Part shown: positions 1 through 8,268 of the stretch, one piece after another | Position numbering within the stretch: position 1 is the stretch's first letter | Layout of the letters: each line of letters starts with the position of its first letter | NCBI RefSeq assembly: GCF_002285435.1 | Contig: NZ_NSBT01000037.1 | Location: 496,001-560,000, forward strand | Direction: 5' to 3' | Source of the DNA: Actibacterium ureilyticum | GTDB taxonomy: Bacteria; Pseudomonadota; Alphaproteobacteria; Rhodobacterales; Rhodobacteraceae | Length of the DNA: 64,000 nt | Made by a program: the position numbers and the translations under genes | The notes under the pieces: model-generated | Databases searched by the model: none | The model's input: the letters and a program-made list of their open reading frames with translations, nothing else | What the model was told of the DNA's origin: nothing

Positions 1-1
1 C

Positions 2-145
2 GCCCTGGCTGCCCGCGACAACAGCGCGGCGCTGGTCGTGTGCCCCGCAGCCTGGACCGCAAAACGCGCGCATCTGCAACAGGCCGGGTACAGCGCCGCG
101 CTGAGCTGGCACATCAAGCGCCCGACACCCCCGCCACAGGCTTGA
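2..145 (+). CDS. C-terminal end of an unrecognised protein (cut by window edge)
   Basis: An open frame runs from the first bases to a TGA at 143-145 and encodes the last 47 residues of a protein with Rhodobacteraceae-like codon use. The tail ends in a proline-rich KRPTPPPQA. It lies 53 bp upstream of hisH on the same strand, where a gene of the histidine cluster or a co-transcribed passenger is expected. Too little is present to name a family. Confidence 0.5.
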   Translation, partial: ALAARDNSAALVVCPAAWTAKRAHLQQAGYSAALSWHIKRPTPPPQA

Positions 146-198
146 CCCCGCAGCCAATTCGGGCCAAGTCCGGACCGAACCACCAAAGGACGCAACCG

Positions 199-837
199 AT
201 GCTGACGGCGATCGTCGATTATGAATCCGGCAACCTGCATTCGGCCGAAAAGGCGTTTCAGCGGGTGGCGGCGGAAACCGGTGCGGGCACGGTCACCGTG
301 ACCTCGGACCCCGATGTGGTGCGCCGGGCCGACCGGATCGTGCTGCCGGGCGACGGGGCCTTTCCCGCCTGCCGGCGCGAGCTCTTCGATCACCGTGGCC
401 TGTTCGAGGCGATAGAAGAGGCCGTCATCACCGGCGGGCGCCCCTTTCTGGGCATCTGTATCGGGATGCAGATGATGGCCACGCGCGGGCTGGAATATTC
501 CGAAACGCCCGGCTTCGACTGGATCGGCGGCACGGTGGACCGCATCCACCCCGCCGACCCGGCGCTGAAAGTGCCGCATATGGGCTGGAACGATCTGGTC
601 ATCGACACACCGCACCCTGTCCTGTCAGGGCTGGATACGGGCGAGCATGCCTATTTCGTCCACTCCTATCACTTCCTGGTCGACGATCCTGCGCATCTGC
701 TGGCCCATTGCGACTATGGCACCAAGATCACCGCCATCGTGGGGCGCGACACGATCGTCGGCACCCAGTTCCACCCGGAAAAGAGCCAGGCCGCGGGGCT
801 GCGGCTGATCGGCAATTTCCTGACCTGGACGCCCTGA
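199..837 (+). CDS. hisH: Imidazole glycerol phosphate synthase, glutaminase subunit HisH
   Basis: HisH hydrolyses glutamine and passes ammonia to HisF for imidazole ring closure in histidine synthesis. The 212-residue protein is normal length. The class I amidotransferase nucleophile is in LGICIGMQM (Cys87), and the His/Glu pair is in FHPEKS (His192, Glu194). The ATG at 199 is chosen because MLTAIVDYESGN is the usual start and an AAAGGA ribosome site lies just upstream; the frame stays open back to 40 but that part has no family resemblance. Its partner hisF is 3.7 kb downstream. Confidence 0.97.
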   Translation: MLTAIVDYESGNLHSAEKAFQRVAAETGAGTVTVTSDPDVVRRADRIVLPGDGAFPACRRELFDHRGLFEAIEEAVITGGRPFLGICIGMQMMATRGLEYSETPGFDWIGGTVDRIHPADPALKVPHMGWNDLVIDTPHPVLSGLDTGEHAYFVHSYHFLVDDPAHLLAHCDYGTKITAIVGRDTIVGTQFHPEKSQAAGLRLIGNFLTWTP

Positions 838-866
838 AGTTTTCTTGCGAGGCGCTGCCTCGCGCT

Positions 867-921
867 CCGGAGTATTTATCGAACAATGAACGGCAAATTC
901 ATTGCTCTTCAAATACTCCGG
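867..921. repeat. Long interrupted palindrome after hisH (copy A of a dispersed repeat)
   Basis: An 11-bp perfect inverted repeat (867-877 with 911-921, CCGGAGTATTT/AAATACTCCGG) encloses a second 7-bp perfect repeat (884-890 with 898-904, CAATGAA/TTCATTG). It fills the gap between convergent hisH and the DUF2147 gene. Its right arm closely resembles 30845-30865 and more loosely 4406-4425 and the complement of 10684-10705. It may act as a bidirectional transcription end; there is no clear T-run. Confidence 0.6.
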
Positions 922-925
922 GGGA

Positions 926-958
926 GTCGCCCGAACGGGCGACGGGGGCAGCGCCCCC
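926..958. repeat. Two GC-rich hairpins between convergent genes
   Basis: Directly after the palindrome come GTCGCCC/GGGCGAC (from 926) and GGGGGC/GCCCCC (944-949 with 953-958). Hairpins of the second kind recur beside related repeats at 4434 and 10655. They are plausible terminator stems but have no U-tract on either strand. Confidence 0.4.
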
Positions 959-968
959 CTGGCAGAGG

Positions 969-1352
969 TTACTTCACCCGGCTCCAGGTCTGTTTCTTGC
1001 ACAGCGGCCCGACACAGCCTGACACGTTCAGCGTGTCGCCCGACAGCGCCATCTTCGATTTATAGACCTTGCCGGTCGAGGGCTGCCAGATCTTGCCGCC
1101 CGCGTATTTGCCGCCGCCTGCGGCCTGCATGTCCCAGACCAGCGGCTTGCCGATATTGGGCGATTTGTATTCGCCCTGCCCGTTGAAGGTACGCGCGATC
1201 TTGCCACAGATCGCCGGGCCGCAATTGGCAAATGTGATGTGGGCATAGGATCCGTCGTCGACCTGCGTCTTCCAGGTGCCCAGAACCGGATCGGCCATGG
1301 CCGGACCGGCCAGCGCCAGCGCGATGACCGCGCCTGCAATCGAAGCTTTCAT
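969..1352 (-). CDS. DUF2147 family periplasmic protein
   Basis: A 127-residue exported protein of the DUF2147 family, whose function is unknown. Residues 1-20 form a signal peptide (MKASIAGAVIALALAG, then PAMA before the cut). The mature part has family traits: an early GTWKT, FANCGPAICGKIA with paired cysteines, and a C-terminal CVGPLCKKQTWSRV, suggesting disulfides. The start follows a GGGAGG site; the frame is open further upstream without resemblance. It is antisense to the his genes and divergent from hisA, 137 bp away, so both promoters must lie between. Confidence 0.85.
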   Translation of the reverse strand: MKASIAGAVIALALAGPAMADPVLGTWKTQVDDGSYAHITFANCGPAICGKIARTFNGQGEYKSPNIGKPLVWDMQAAGGGKYAGGKIWQPSTGKVYKSKMALSGDTLNVSGCVGPLCKKQTWSRVK

Positions 1353-1489
1353 GACGTCCTCCCTTTCGCGTCGGGTAAAGGGTGGCCCGCTGACCGCACG
1401 TCTGGCAAGCCTGACGTGGGGTCGCGGGGCCGTTGCATTCCCCGCCCATTGGTGCAACACAGCGCCGAACCAGCAGTCCGGAGGCCCCC

Positions 1490-2212
1490 ATGATCCTGTA
1501 CCCCGCCATCGACCTGAAAGACGGCCAATGCGTGCGCCTTTACAAGGGCGAGATGGATCAGGCGACCGTGTTCAACGACGATCCCGCCGCGCAGGCGCGC
1601 GCGTTCCAGGATGCGGGCTGCGAATGGCTGCATCTTGTCGATCTGAACGGCGCCTTTGCGGGCGCGCCGGTCAATGCCGCCGCGGTCGAGGGGATCCTGG
1701 CCGCCACATCCGTACCCGCGCAATTGGGCGGCGGTATCCGCGACATGGCGACCATCGAGGCCTGGCTGTCCAAGGGGTTGCAGCGCGTTATCCTGGGCAC
1801 CGTGGCGGTGGAAAACCCCGATCTGGTGCGTGAAGCGGCGCGCGCCTTTCCCGGCCATGTGGCTGTGGGCATCGACGCCCGCGACGGGCGCGTGGCGACC
1901 AAGGGCTGGGCCGAGGAAACCGATGTACTGGTCACCGACCTGGCGCGCAGCTTCGAGGACGCGGGCGTGGCCGCCATCATCTATACCGACATCAACCGCG
2001 ACGGCGCGATGCAGGGCCCCAATGTGCGCGCGACCGCCGATCTGGCCAATGCGGTCGCGATCCCGGTGATCGCCTCGGGCGGGGTCAGCTCGCTGGACGA
2101 TCTGCGCGCGCTGAAAGCCTGTGGCGCGCCGCTGGACGGGGCGATCTCGGGCCGGGCGCTTTACGACGGGGCGATCGACCTGGCCGAGGCGTTGCAGGTC
2201 CTGAAGGCCTGA
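1490..2212 (+). CDS. hisA: Phosphoribosylformimino-5-aminoimidazole carboxamide ribotide isomerase HisA
   Basis: HisA catalyses the Amadori isomerisation of ProFAR to PRFAR, the step before HisH/HisF. The 240-residue (beta/alpha)8 barrel starts [12 protein letters not shown] with catalytic Asp8. A second Asp lies in [10 protein letters not shown], and phosphate-binding loops are visible in GGGIRD and IASGGVSS. The start at 1490 follows a GGAGG. Upstream is the divergent DUF2147 gene; downstream the cluster is broken by about 2.3 kb of unrelated genes before hisF, so hisA is likely transcribed from its own promoter. Confidence 0.97.
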   Translation: MILYPAIDLKDGQCVRLYKGEMDQATVFNDDPAAQARAFQDAGCEWLHLVDLNGAFAGAPVNAAAVEGILAATSVPAQLGGGIRDMATIEAWLSKGLQRVILGTVAVENPDLVREAARAFPGHVAVGIDARDGRVATKGWAEETDVLVTDLARSFEDAGVAAIIYTDINRDGAMQGPNVRATADLANAVAIPVIASGGVSSLDDLRALKACGAPLDGAISGRALYDGAIDLAEALQVLKA

Positions 2213-2232
2213 TCCCCCCGCAAATTCTCATG

Positions 2233-2269
2233 AAAAAACCGCAGGTCCCTGCTGGAAGGGGACCTGCGG
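2233..2269 (-). terminator. Rho-independent terminator on the minus strand
   Basis: A perfect 11-bp stem (2239-2249 with 2259-2269, CCGCAGGTCCC/GGGACCTGCGG) has a 9-nt loop. An A6 run at 2233-2238 becomes a U6 tract on the minus strand. It should end transcription of the small reverse gene at 2419-2586, and its stem may also slow transcription leaving hisA. Confidence 0.85.
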
Positions 2270-2311
2270 CTGCGTATCGCGGTCACGCAAAGCGCGTGTG
2301 TGCGATCAAGG

Positions 2312-2384
2312 GCCGGGCCGCACCAGTTCCAACTTGGGGGTCCGGGGAATTGGCACGGCCCGGTGGGTGGTTGACCTGAAGTGT
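2312..2384. other. Extended imperfect hairpin between terminator and small gene
   Basis: Within this stretch CCGGGCCG pairs with CGGCCCGG, and inside it CCAGTTCC pairs with GGAATTGG with one wobble, giving a long interrupted stem. It lies in the 3' untranslated region of the small membrane-protein gene. It may be an RNA stability element or the remains of a repeat; no function is assigned and the borders are approximate. Confidence 0.35.
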
Positions 2385-2418
2385 GAGTGGATAGGAACGG
2401 ATCAGGTCAACGGCGGTC

Positions 2419-2586
2419 TCAGAAAAGACAGAAGATCAACAGCGTCCAAAGAGCGGCCCCAGTGAGCAGGGAGGGCCCGATCCAGGAAGCATTCTGCTGG
2501 TCCTGCATCCACCGATCCGGGAGGGACGGATCGGCTCTGGATGCAGAACCCGATACGTCGCGATACTGAGCTGCGCTGCCTTCCAT
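2419..2586 (-). CDS. Small tail-anchored membrane protein, 55 residues (unrecognised)
   Basis: A 55-residue frame with an ATG at 2586, preceded by AGAGG nine bases upstream, and a TGA at 2419-2421. The first 34 residues are polar (MEGSAAQYRDVSG, then PDRWMQDQQNAS). The last 20 form one hydrophobic helix (GPSLLTGAALWTLLIFCLF) ending at the C-terminus, typical of a tail anchor. A strong terminator follows on the same strand. I do not recognise the family. Two longer frames overlap it but read as low-complexity basic shadows; this one has the ribosome site and a sensible membrane topology. Confidence 0.6.
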   Translation of the reverse strand: MEGSAAQYRDVSGSASRADPSLPDRWMQDQQNASWIGPSLLTGAALWTLLIFCLF

Positions 2587-2675
2587 GTCTTTTCGCCTCT
2601 AGCCGTTTTGTGGTCTTCATGCATTTGTTCTAGCATGTGTTTTCAGACCGCGCCGCAGCGTCGAGGGATAGGGAA

Positions 2676-2715
2676 AGGGCCTGCTCGGACAGGCCCCTAT
2701 CCGTTCGGATAGGGG
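2676..2715. terminator. Tandem hairpins downstream of the DUF302 gene
   Basis: Two stems sit back to back: GGGCCTG/CAGGCCC near 2676-2695, and CCCCTATCC/GGATAGGGG at about 2694-2715 with a GTTC-type tetraloop. They lie just past the stop of the reverse DUF302 gene. On the minus strand they are followed by a weak pyrimidine stretch, so they probably end that transcript. Confidence 0.5.
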
Positions 2716-2720
2716 CGCGC

Positions 2721-3170
2721 CTAGCCCCCGGCCGCCGCCGCCGTCAGCTTGCCCAGCGCACCGGTCATCATCTTCACCACCTCGGCATCGGCGGGCACGT
2801 CAAGATCCGCGAACATGTCGCCGGGATCCTCATAGGCCAGCCAGACCTGACCGTCGCCATCGGCATAGACCAGCACCTTGAGCGGCAGGAAAAGCCCCGC
2901 CAGCGGATCGGCCTGCATCGCGGGCGTGCCGAGCTTGGGGTTGCCGAAGATCAGAAGCTGGCTGTCGGCCAGATCCATCCCCACACCCCGCGCCCCACCG
3001 GCATGATCAACGCGGGCAAACACCGTCGCCCCCGCACCCGTCACGGCGGCTTGCAACGCGTCCATGGTCGATGCGACATCTTGAGCAGAGGGCACCTGCA
3101 TCAGATCGGGTTCTGCGGATGAAGGCGACGCCGCCAGTCCCAGCAAGGCCGCCACAAACAGAGCTTTCAT
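2721..3170 (-). CDS. DUF302 family exported protein
   Basis: A 149-residue protein with a signal peptide (MKALFVAALLGLAASPSSA) and a DUF302 domain. The domain is shown by FGNPKLGTPAMQ, GLFLPLKVLVY and VWLAYEDP. DUF302 proteins are small and of unknown role, often near redox or envelope genes. The start at 3170 has an AGGAGG site; the longer open frame upstream runs through the intergenic region and is not coding. It is divergent from the sulfotransferase-like gene and sits inside the his cluster on the opposite strand. Confidence 0.85.
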   Translation of the reverse strand: MKALFVAALLGLAASPSSAEPDLMQVPSAQDVASTMDALQAAVTGAGATVFARVDHAGGARGVGMDLADSQLLIFGNPKLGTPAMQADPLAGLFLPLKVLVYADGDGQVWLAYEDPGDMFADLDVPADAEVVKMMTGALGKLTAAAAGG

Positions 3171-3291
3171 ATCTTCCTCCTGTTGACAGATACGTGACCA
3201 ACCAACTGGCATCCGCAGATATTTGTCGATAAACAATGCCGTGAAATGCAAGAACGGGCGCAATCCCGAGCGGACAAAGGACTCCCGGAAA

Positions 3292-4398
3292 GTGACAACC
3301 AAGCGACTGATCATGCATATCGGGCATCCGAAAACAGGATCCACGACGCTGCAGGACGCGCTGAAAGCGGCCTCCAAGACGCTCAGGAAGAACGGCGTTT
3401 TCTATCCGCTGATCGGCGCGGACAACAATCACAAGCGATTGCAACCCTATCTTAACGCGCTGTCGGGTACCGAAACCAAATCGGCTGACAGCGCCAGAAA
3501 CTTGGGTACGCCGGAAGAATCCCAATCCCATTGGGAACGCATTTTCACCGATATGTGCGCCGAAGATATCGAGACCGTGATCCTCAGCTACGAAGGGTTC
3601 TATAGCGCTCTGAATTCCAAACGAGTTCAGTTTTCCGCCCCGTTTTTGAATGAGCATTTCGGCGAAATAGATGTCTGCGGGTATGTGCGCGATCCATCCG
3701 GCCACTTTCTGTCTGCCGCGCAACAAGGCACCAAGCACGGGCGCAATTTTCCAGTCTTCCCGTGCAGTTTTCGGCGCAATACGCTTGAAGCAGCGGCAGG
3801 GGCCGGTTTCCATCGGCTCGTCGTCCGGCCGTTCGACAGGCGCGAACTGATCGGTGAGAGCATCGTTACAGACTTTGCCCACCATTGCCTTCCCAAAGAG
3901 CTTCAAACTGTCGTTCAGGACCCTCCGCCATCGAACACCTCCATTTCGGCCGAGGCGATGATGCTGTTGCAAAAGCTCCATCGCGGCGATGACAGCCTTC
4001 CGTTCGATATCGCCGCGCTCGCACCTTTGGCCCCTCTGCCCTATCGCGTGATCGAGGCGGTGGATCGCCACACCCCGGGTCAGAACCGGCCCGTGCTCCT
4101 GCCCCAGGCGCGGCAGCTTGCCTTCGACATGGCCGATGACCTCGACTGGCTGGCCGATACCCACGCGATCCGTTTTCCCAATCGCCCCGATCGCGTCCAT
4201 GAACCGGCCGCCGCGCAAGAGCGGCTGTCGCGCCTGACAGACGTGGCCCAGATCTGCCCCGTCGATCAGGACCGCTACCAGCTGCTTTGTCAGAATGTGC
4301 ACCAGGTGGTGCGCCCCCGCCGCAACTTTTTCGGGCGCCCGAAGAACCCGAGCCTGAAGGCGCGCATTGCAAAATACCTGCCCGCGCGCAACTCCTGA
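3292..4398 (+). CDS. Sulfotransferase-like protein (P-loop, PAPS-type)
   Basis: The N-terminus has the 5'-phosphosulfate binding loop IGHPKTGSTTLQDAL. A later YVRDPSGHFLSAAQQ fits the 3'-phosphate binding Arg/Ser motif of PAPS-dependent sulfotransferases, which decorate polysaccharides or small metabolites. The start is uncertain: GTG at 3292 follows AAAGGA at good distance, ATG at 3313 sits right before the P-loop, and a TTG at 3223 is also in frame. The first two thirds are clearly poorer in GC than the neighbours, while the last third (from about 4020) is native-like. It interrupts the his cluster and may be a transferred or chimeric gene. Confidence 0.7.
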   Translation: MTTKRLIMHIGHPKTGSTTLQDALKAASKTLRKNGVFYPLIGADNNHKRLQPYLNALSGTETKSADSARNLGTPEESQSHWERIFTDMCAEDIETVILSYEGFYSALNSKRVQFSAPFLNEHFGEIDVCGYVRDPSGHFLSAAQQGTKHGRNFPVFPCSFRRNTLEAAAGAGFHRLVVRPFDRRELIGESIVTDFAHHCLPKELQTVVQDPPPSNTSISAEAMMLLQKLHRGDDSLPFDIAALAPLAPLPYRVIEAVDRHTPGQNRPVLLPQARQLAFDMADDLDWLADTHAIRFPNRPDRVHEPAAAQERLSRLTDVAQICPVDQDRYQLLCQNVHQVVRPRRNFFGRPKNPSLKARIAKYLPARNS

Positions 4399-4405
4399 CC
4401 CTGCC

Positions 4406-4455
4406 TTCTTCTTGGTCCAAATACTTAATCTTTGTCCGGGGGCCCGCCCCCGGAC
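4406..4455. repeat. Repeat copy B plus GC hairpin before hisF
   Basis: 4406-4425 (TTCTTCTTGGTCCAAATACT) resembles the repeat arm at 898-918 and the complement of 10684-10705. It is followed by a 9-bp perfect stem, GTCCGGGGG (4434-4442) with CCCCCGGAC (4447-4455) around a CCCG loop. The element lies right after the sulfotransferase stop and may end that transcript, which would leave hisF on its own promoter. Confidence 0.5.
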
Positions 4456-4504
4456 AGTCGCTTGCCACTTGCGCATGGCCCGCCGGACAGGATAACTGGC
4501 GCCC

Positions 4505-5263
4505 ATGTTGAAAACCCGCATCATCCCGTGTCTGGACGTGGCCGATGGCCGTGTGGTCAAGGGCGTGAATTTCGTCGATCTGGTGGATGCCGGCGACCCG
4601 GTCGAGGCGGCCAAGGCCTATGACGCCGCGGGCGCGGACGAGCTGTGTTTCCTCGATATCCACGCCACCCATGAAAACCGCGGCACCATGTTCGATCTGG
4701 TCCGGCGCACGGCCGAGCAGTGCTTCATGCCGCTCACCGTCGGCGGCGGCGTGCGCACGGTCGAAGACGTGCGCGCCCTCCTGCTGGCGGGCGCCGACAA
4801 GGTCAGCTTCAATTCCGCCGCCGTGGCCAATCCCGATGTGGTGCGCGCGGCCGCCGATCAGTTCGGCAGCCAATGCATCGTGGTGGCCATCGACGCCAAG
4901 ACCGTCTCCCCCGGCAAGTGGGAGATCTTTACCCATGGCGGGCGCAAACCCACCGGGATCGACGCGGTCGAATTCGCCAGGCTGGTGGTCGAAAAAGGCG
5001 CGGGCGAGATCCTGTTGACCAGCATGGACCGCGACGGCACCCGCGCGGGGTTCAACCTGCCGCTGACCCGCGCCATTTCCGATGCGGTCGACGTGCCGGT
5101 GATCGCCAGCGGTGGCGTCGGCAACCTCGATCACCTGGTCGAAGGCGTGACCAAGGGCGGCGCCAGCGCGGTGCTGGCGGCCTCGATCTTTCATTTCGGC
5201 GAATACACGATCGGCGAGGCCAAGGCGCATATGGCGGAGGCGGGCATTCCCGTAAGGCTGTGA
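4505..5263 (+). CDS. hisF: Imidazole glycerol phosphate synthase, cyclase subunit HisF
   Basis: HisF uses ammonia from HisH to convert PRFAR to imidazole glycerol phosphate and AICAR. The 252-residue barrel carries both catalytic aspartates: Asp11 in IIPCLDV and Asp130 in VVAIDAKT. Phosphate-binding loops [10 protein letters not shown] and [11 protein letters not shown] are intact. The stop at 5261-5263 overlaps the GTG start of the next gene by 4 nt, so translation is probably coupled to the nucleotidyltransferase and through it to hisE. Confidence 0.97.
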   Translation: MLKTRIIPCLDVADGRVVKGVNFVDLVDAGDPVEAAKAYDAAGADELCFLDIHATHENRGTMFDLVRRTAEQCFMPLTVGGGVRTVEDVRALLLAGADKVSFNSAAVANPDVVRAAADQFGSQCIVVAIDAKTVSPGKWEIFTHGGRKPTGIDAVEFARLVVEKGAGEILLTSMDRDGTRAGFNLPLTRAISDAVDVPVIASGGVGNLDHLVEGVTKGGASAVLAASIFHFGEYTIGEAKAHMAEAGIPVRL

Positions 5264-6090
5264 CCCCCCCCGTCAGCGATACCTATCGCCGCACGATCCG
5301 CGACCAGTTGACCGCCATCGCCCGCGAAGAAAACGCGACGATCCTGTTTGCGATTGAATCGGGCAGCCGCGCCTGGGGATTTCATTCCCCCGACAGCGAT
5401 TACGACGTGCGTTTCATCTATACCCGGCCCATCGACTGGCATCTGAGTGTGGTACCGGGGCGCGATGTGATCGAACGCCCGATCTCGGACGAACTGGATC
5501 TGTCGGGCTGGGACCTGCGCAAGACGCTGGCGCTGATCCTGGGGTCGAACGCGGTGGCGCTGGAATGGCTGCAATCGCCGATCACCTATATCGAAGCACC
5601 CGGCTTTCGTGATGCGATGACGGCCTTCGCCCGGCAGAGCCTGCGCCGCGTCCCGGTGATGTGGCATTATCGGCGCCTGGCCGAGCGCCAGATGGAACGA
5701 CAGACCAACCCCGATGGCAGCCTGCGGCTCAAACGGTATTTCTATACGATCCGCCCGATCCTTGCCCTGCGTTGGCTGCGGCTTCGTCCCGATGCTGCAA
5801 CGCCGCCGATGGATATGGCCCGGCTTATGGCAGAATGCGACCTGCCGGAGGATGTGCACGCCGCCATCCTGAACCTGATCGAACAGAAAAAGGCGCTGAG
5901 CGAGGCCGGCATTCTGATGCAGCCACCCGCGCTTACCGACCAGTTGATCGCGGATGAATTGCAGCAGGCGGTGAACGAGCTTGCCACCGCGACCGAAGAT
6001 CACCGCCCGGATACACGCGACCAGGCCGACGCGCTGTTGGCCGAATGGACGCGCAAATACGACCCGACCGCAAAGGAGTTCGCCCCATGA
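5260..6090 (+). CDS. RlaP/YcgL-type predicted nucleotidyltransferase
   Basis: A 276-residue protein starting at a GTG that overlaps the hisF stop. The polymerase-beta nucleotidyltransferase signature is at residues 35-50: GSRAWGF, then [10 protein letters not shown], giving Gly35-Ser36 and the metal-binding pair Asp47/Asp49. A helical C-terminal half follows ([24 protein letters not shown]). This matches the PF10127 family, predicted to act in RNA repair or tRNA-related nucleotidyl transfer; the substrate is not known. It overlaps the hisE start by 4 nt, so it is a true operon member. The longer frame back to 4720 is only a shadow of hisF. Confidence 0.85.
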   Translation: MTPPVSDTYRRTIRDQLTAIAREENATILFAIESGSRAWGFHSPDSDYDVRFIYTRPIDWHLSVVPGRDVIERPISDELDLSGWDLRKTLALILGSNAVALEWLQSPITYIEAPGFRDAMTAFARQSLRRVPVMWHYRRLAERQMERQTNPDGSLRLKRYFYTIRPILALRWLRLRPDAATPPMDMARLMAECDLPEDVHAAILNLIEQKKALSEAGILMQPPALTDQLIADELQQAVNELATATEDHRPDTRDQADALLAEWTRKYDPTAKEFAP

Positions 6091-6401
6091 CAGCGCTGGA
6101 CCGCCTGGCCGCCACCATCGCGGCCCGCAAGGGGGCCGATCCCGAAAGCTCGTGGACGGCCAAGCTGCTGGCCAAGGGCCCCGAGAAATGCGCCGAGAAA
6201 TTCGGGGAAGAGGCCATCGAGGCGATCATCGAGGCCGTCAAGGGCGACCGCGACCGCCTGACATCCGAGGCCGCCGATGTGCTCTATCACCTGCTGGTCA
6301 TGCTGGCGGCGCGCGACGTGACGCTGGACGATGTGCTGGCCGAGCTGGAACGCCGCGAGGGGACCAGCGGCATCGCCGAGAAACAGGCGCGCGGCTCATA
6401 G
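6087..6401 (+). CDS. hisE: Phosphoribosyl-ATP pyrophosphatase HisE
   Basis: HisE removes pyrophosphate from phosphoribosyl-ATP, the second step of histidine synthesis. The 104-residue protein shows the MazG-like helices [15 protein letters not shown] and [14 protein letters not shown], whose acidic residues bind Mg2+. The ATG at 6087 overlaps the upstream stop (ATGA). A standalone HisE implies a separate HisI elsewhere. The last 6 bp overlap the convergent GNAT gene. Confidence 0.95.
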   Translation: MTALDRLAATIAARKGADPESSWTAKLLAKGPEKCAEKFGEEAIEAIIEAVKGDRDRLTSEAADVLYHLLVMLAARDVTLDDVLAELERREGTSGIAEKQARGS

Positions 6402-6998
6402 TTCGCAATACATCACGTCGGACCGGCGAAACCCATAGATCCAGTGCAGCGGCCAGATATCCTCGACCCGCGCGACCTGGAACCCCTGCCGCAGGTAAAG
6501 CGCCCGCGCCTTTGGGTTGGTGTCGACCACGTTCAGCTGGATACGCAGACAATTCAGACCCCGCGCGCGGATCTTGACCGCGTCCAGCAGGGCGCTGCCG
6601 ATCCCGTGACCCCGCCAGGACGCATCAACGCAGATCCCGTCCATCATCATCACGCCCGGTTCCAGCTCGCGCTCGAAAACCGACAGAAGCGCCCCCCGCC
6701 AGACCCCGCCGAACCGGCCATAGACCTTGTGCAAATCGTGCAACCCGCCCGACACGAACGCGCCTTGCCGGGTCTTGTACCCCGCCAGGCCGATCACCTG
6801 CCCCGTCCGGTCCAGCGCGACGATGGCATGTTCCGGCGAGATCTGCATTTTCAGGAAGACAAGCGCCCGGTGCCGCGGCCACATCGGCAGGTGCAGCTTG
6901 CGGCGAAAGGCCTGCCAGAACAACGCGGCGGCAGCGTCCCGCTGGGCCGCGGTCAGGCCTTCGCGGATCACAAAGGGCTTTGTTTCCGAAACATCCAT
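6396..6998 (-). CDS. GNAT family N-acetyltransferase
   Basis: A 200-residue single-domain GNAT protein. The acetyl-CoA pyrophosphate loop is visible as [20 protein letters not shown], followed by [22 protein letters not shown], the usual motif B region. An N-terminal helical part ([16 protein letters not shown]) precedes the acetyltransferase core. The substrate cannot be inferred. It is convergent with hisE with a 6-bp overlap. Confidence 0.88.
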   Translation of the reverse strand: MDVSETKPFVIREGLTAAQRDAAAALFWQAFRRKLHLPMWPRHRALVFLKMQISPEHAIVALDRTGQVIGLAGYKTRQGAFVSGGLHDLHKVYGRFGGVWRGALLSVFERELEPGVMMMDGICVDASWRGHGIGSALLDAVKIRARGLNCLRIQLNVVDTNPKARALYLRQGFQVARVEDIWPLHWIYGFRRSDVMYCEL

Positions 6999-7056
6999 AA
7001 GAAATCAGGTCTTGCAATATGTCGCAGGATACCCAATTTCGGCCGTTTCAACAAGC

Positions 7057-7536
7057 TTACGACAATCTCGACGAGATCACGCCGGTGGCGAAACCGCCCA
7101 TGCGCAACTCGCCGAAAAGCCGCTGATATTCGATTTTCGGGCAACGGTTCTGGATCACGGTGATGCCCCGCCCTTCGGCCAGGCTGGCGGCCTGGGGATG
7201 TTCCACGCCAATCTGCATCCAGATGGTTTTCAGCTCTGGCAGCTCGGCCAGCGCCTGTTCGACGATCGGGGGCACGTGTTCGGACCGGCGAAAGATGTCC
7301 ACCATGTCGACCCGCGCGTCCTTCGGGATCGCGGCCAGATCGGGATAGACCGTTTCCCCCAACAGGGTCTGGCCCGCATGGCCGGGGTTGACCCGGATCA
7401 CGCGATACCCCTTTAGCCCCAGATAGCGCGCCACGTAATAGCTGGGCCGCACCGGGTTGGTCGATACGCCCACCACGGCGATCACCTTGGTCGACCGCAA
7501 CAGTTTGCGCAGCATGTCATCGGAATGATCTGTCAT
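7057..7536 (-). CDS. CoA-binding domain protein (YccU-like)
   Basis: A 159-residue protein made of a single CoA-binding Rossmann domain. IAVVGVSTNPVRPSYYVARY forms the nucleotide loop, VNPGHAGQTLLGETVYP and DMVDIFRRSEHVP follow, and IWMQIGVEHPQAA with VIQNRCPKIEY closes the fold. Homologues bind CoA, but no enzymatic role is established. It lies between the YHS gene terminator and the GNAT gene and probably has its own promoter. Confidence 0.9.
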   Translation of the reverse strand: MTDHSDDMLRKLLRSTKVIAVVGVSTNPVRPSYYVARYLGLKGYRVIRVNPGHAGQTLLGETVYPDLAAIPKDARVDMVDIFRRSEHVPPIVEQALAELPELKTIWMQIGVEHPQAASLAEGRGITVIQNRCPKIEYQRLFGELRMGGFATGVISSRLS

Positions 7537-7553
7537 GTCCCGGACCTAGCCAC

Positions 7554-7585
7554 AAAAAAGCGCCCGGGCCAAGAGGTCCGGGCGC
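7554..7585 (-). terminator. Rho-independent terminator downstream of the YHS gene
   Basis: An 11-bp stem with one wobble pair (7560-7570 with 7575-7585) closes an AAGA tetraloop. A6 at 7554-7559 gives a U6 run on the minus strand. It ends the reverse transcript of the YHS gene and separates it from the CoA-binding gene. Confidence 0.85.
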
Positions 7586-7713
7586 AAGTCACGGAACGAG
7601 GGACAGTGAATGGAAGCGCGGCAGTTCCGGTGCCGCCTTCCTGTTAAACAGATAGGAAGCCCGACCCGGCATTTCCAGTGATGGTAAAATACCTGTGATC
7701 GGATTTCCGCCGC

Positions 7714-8172
7714 TCATTCGCCCAGAACGGTGGGCCAGTTGGCGTCGGCCTTGGAAATATTGCCCGGAACATCCTCGGACCAGATGCCCTGCACGGTCTT
7801 GTTCAGGTTCAGGTACAGCTTGCCGTCGACCACCCGCCAGGCGTCGGGCGATGTGGTGGCGGTGCCGCCCAGCGACACGGCATAGGCGCAATAGCCGCCA
7901 TATTGTGGGGCATAGGCGGTCGGGTCAGCCTCGAACGCGGATTTGTTCTCGGCGCTGGAAAACCGCCAGGTGGCGCCGTTCCAGTCGACCGTGTGATCGG
8001 CGCTGCCCTCGACCGGGGCGGATTGGGTGAAATAGGCGACGGGGTCATAGCCGTTGATGGCAACGCCATCGGTGGCAAAGATCTCCGGCTCCGCCGCGCG
8101 GGCGGGCAGGCTCAGCGCCAGGACGATCGGGGTGGCGGCGACGGCGGCAATCAGGGTGCGACGGTTCAGCAT
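7714..8172 (-). CDS. YHS domain periplasmic protein
   Basis: A 152-residue secreted protein. The N-terminus MLNRRTLIAAVAATPIVLAL with a twin arginine suggests a Tat or Sec signal, cut after LPARA. The YHS domain follows: INGYDPVAYF, WNGATWRFSS, PQYGGYCAYAVSLG and DGKLYLN, with the conserved Tyr-Gly-Gly-Tyr-Cys. YHS proteins of this type are thought to bind metal. The start at 8172 follows AAAGGA; the upstream in-frame ATG at 8232 is less likely. Confidence 0.88.
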   Translation of the reverse strand: MLNRRTLIAAVAATPIVLALSLPARAAEPEIFATDGVAINGYDPVAYFTQSAPVEGSADHTVDWNGATWRFSSAENKSAFEADPTAYAPQYGGYCAYAVSLGGTATTSPDAWRVVDGKLYLNLNKTVQGIWSEDVPGNISKADANWPTVLGE

Positions 8173-8268
8173 GGACGTTCCTTTCTGCATGCAGGTCCGC
8201 AGAAGATGCGTCTTCGCAGGCGGTCTGAACATCCCGTGTCGCGCAGGCGTGATCGCCCGTGAAAGCGT

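Noticed and set aside
4720-5259. Upstream part of a 456-codon plus frame continuing into the nucleotidyltransferase
   Set aside because: This part reads hisF out of frame and is Arg/Gly/Ala-rich. The nucleotidyltransferase starts at the GTG at 5260.
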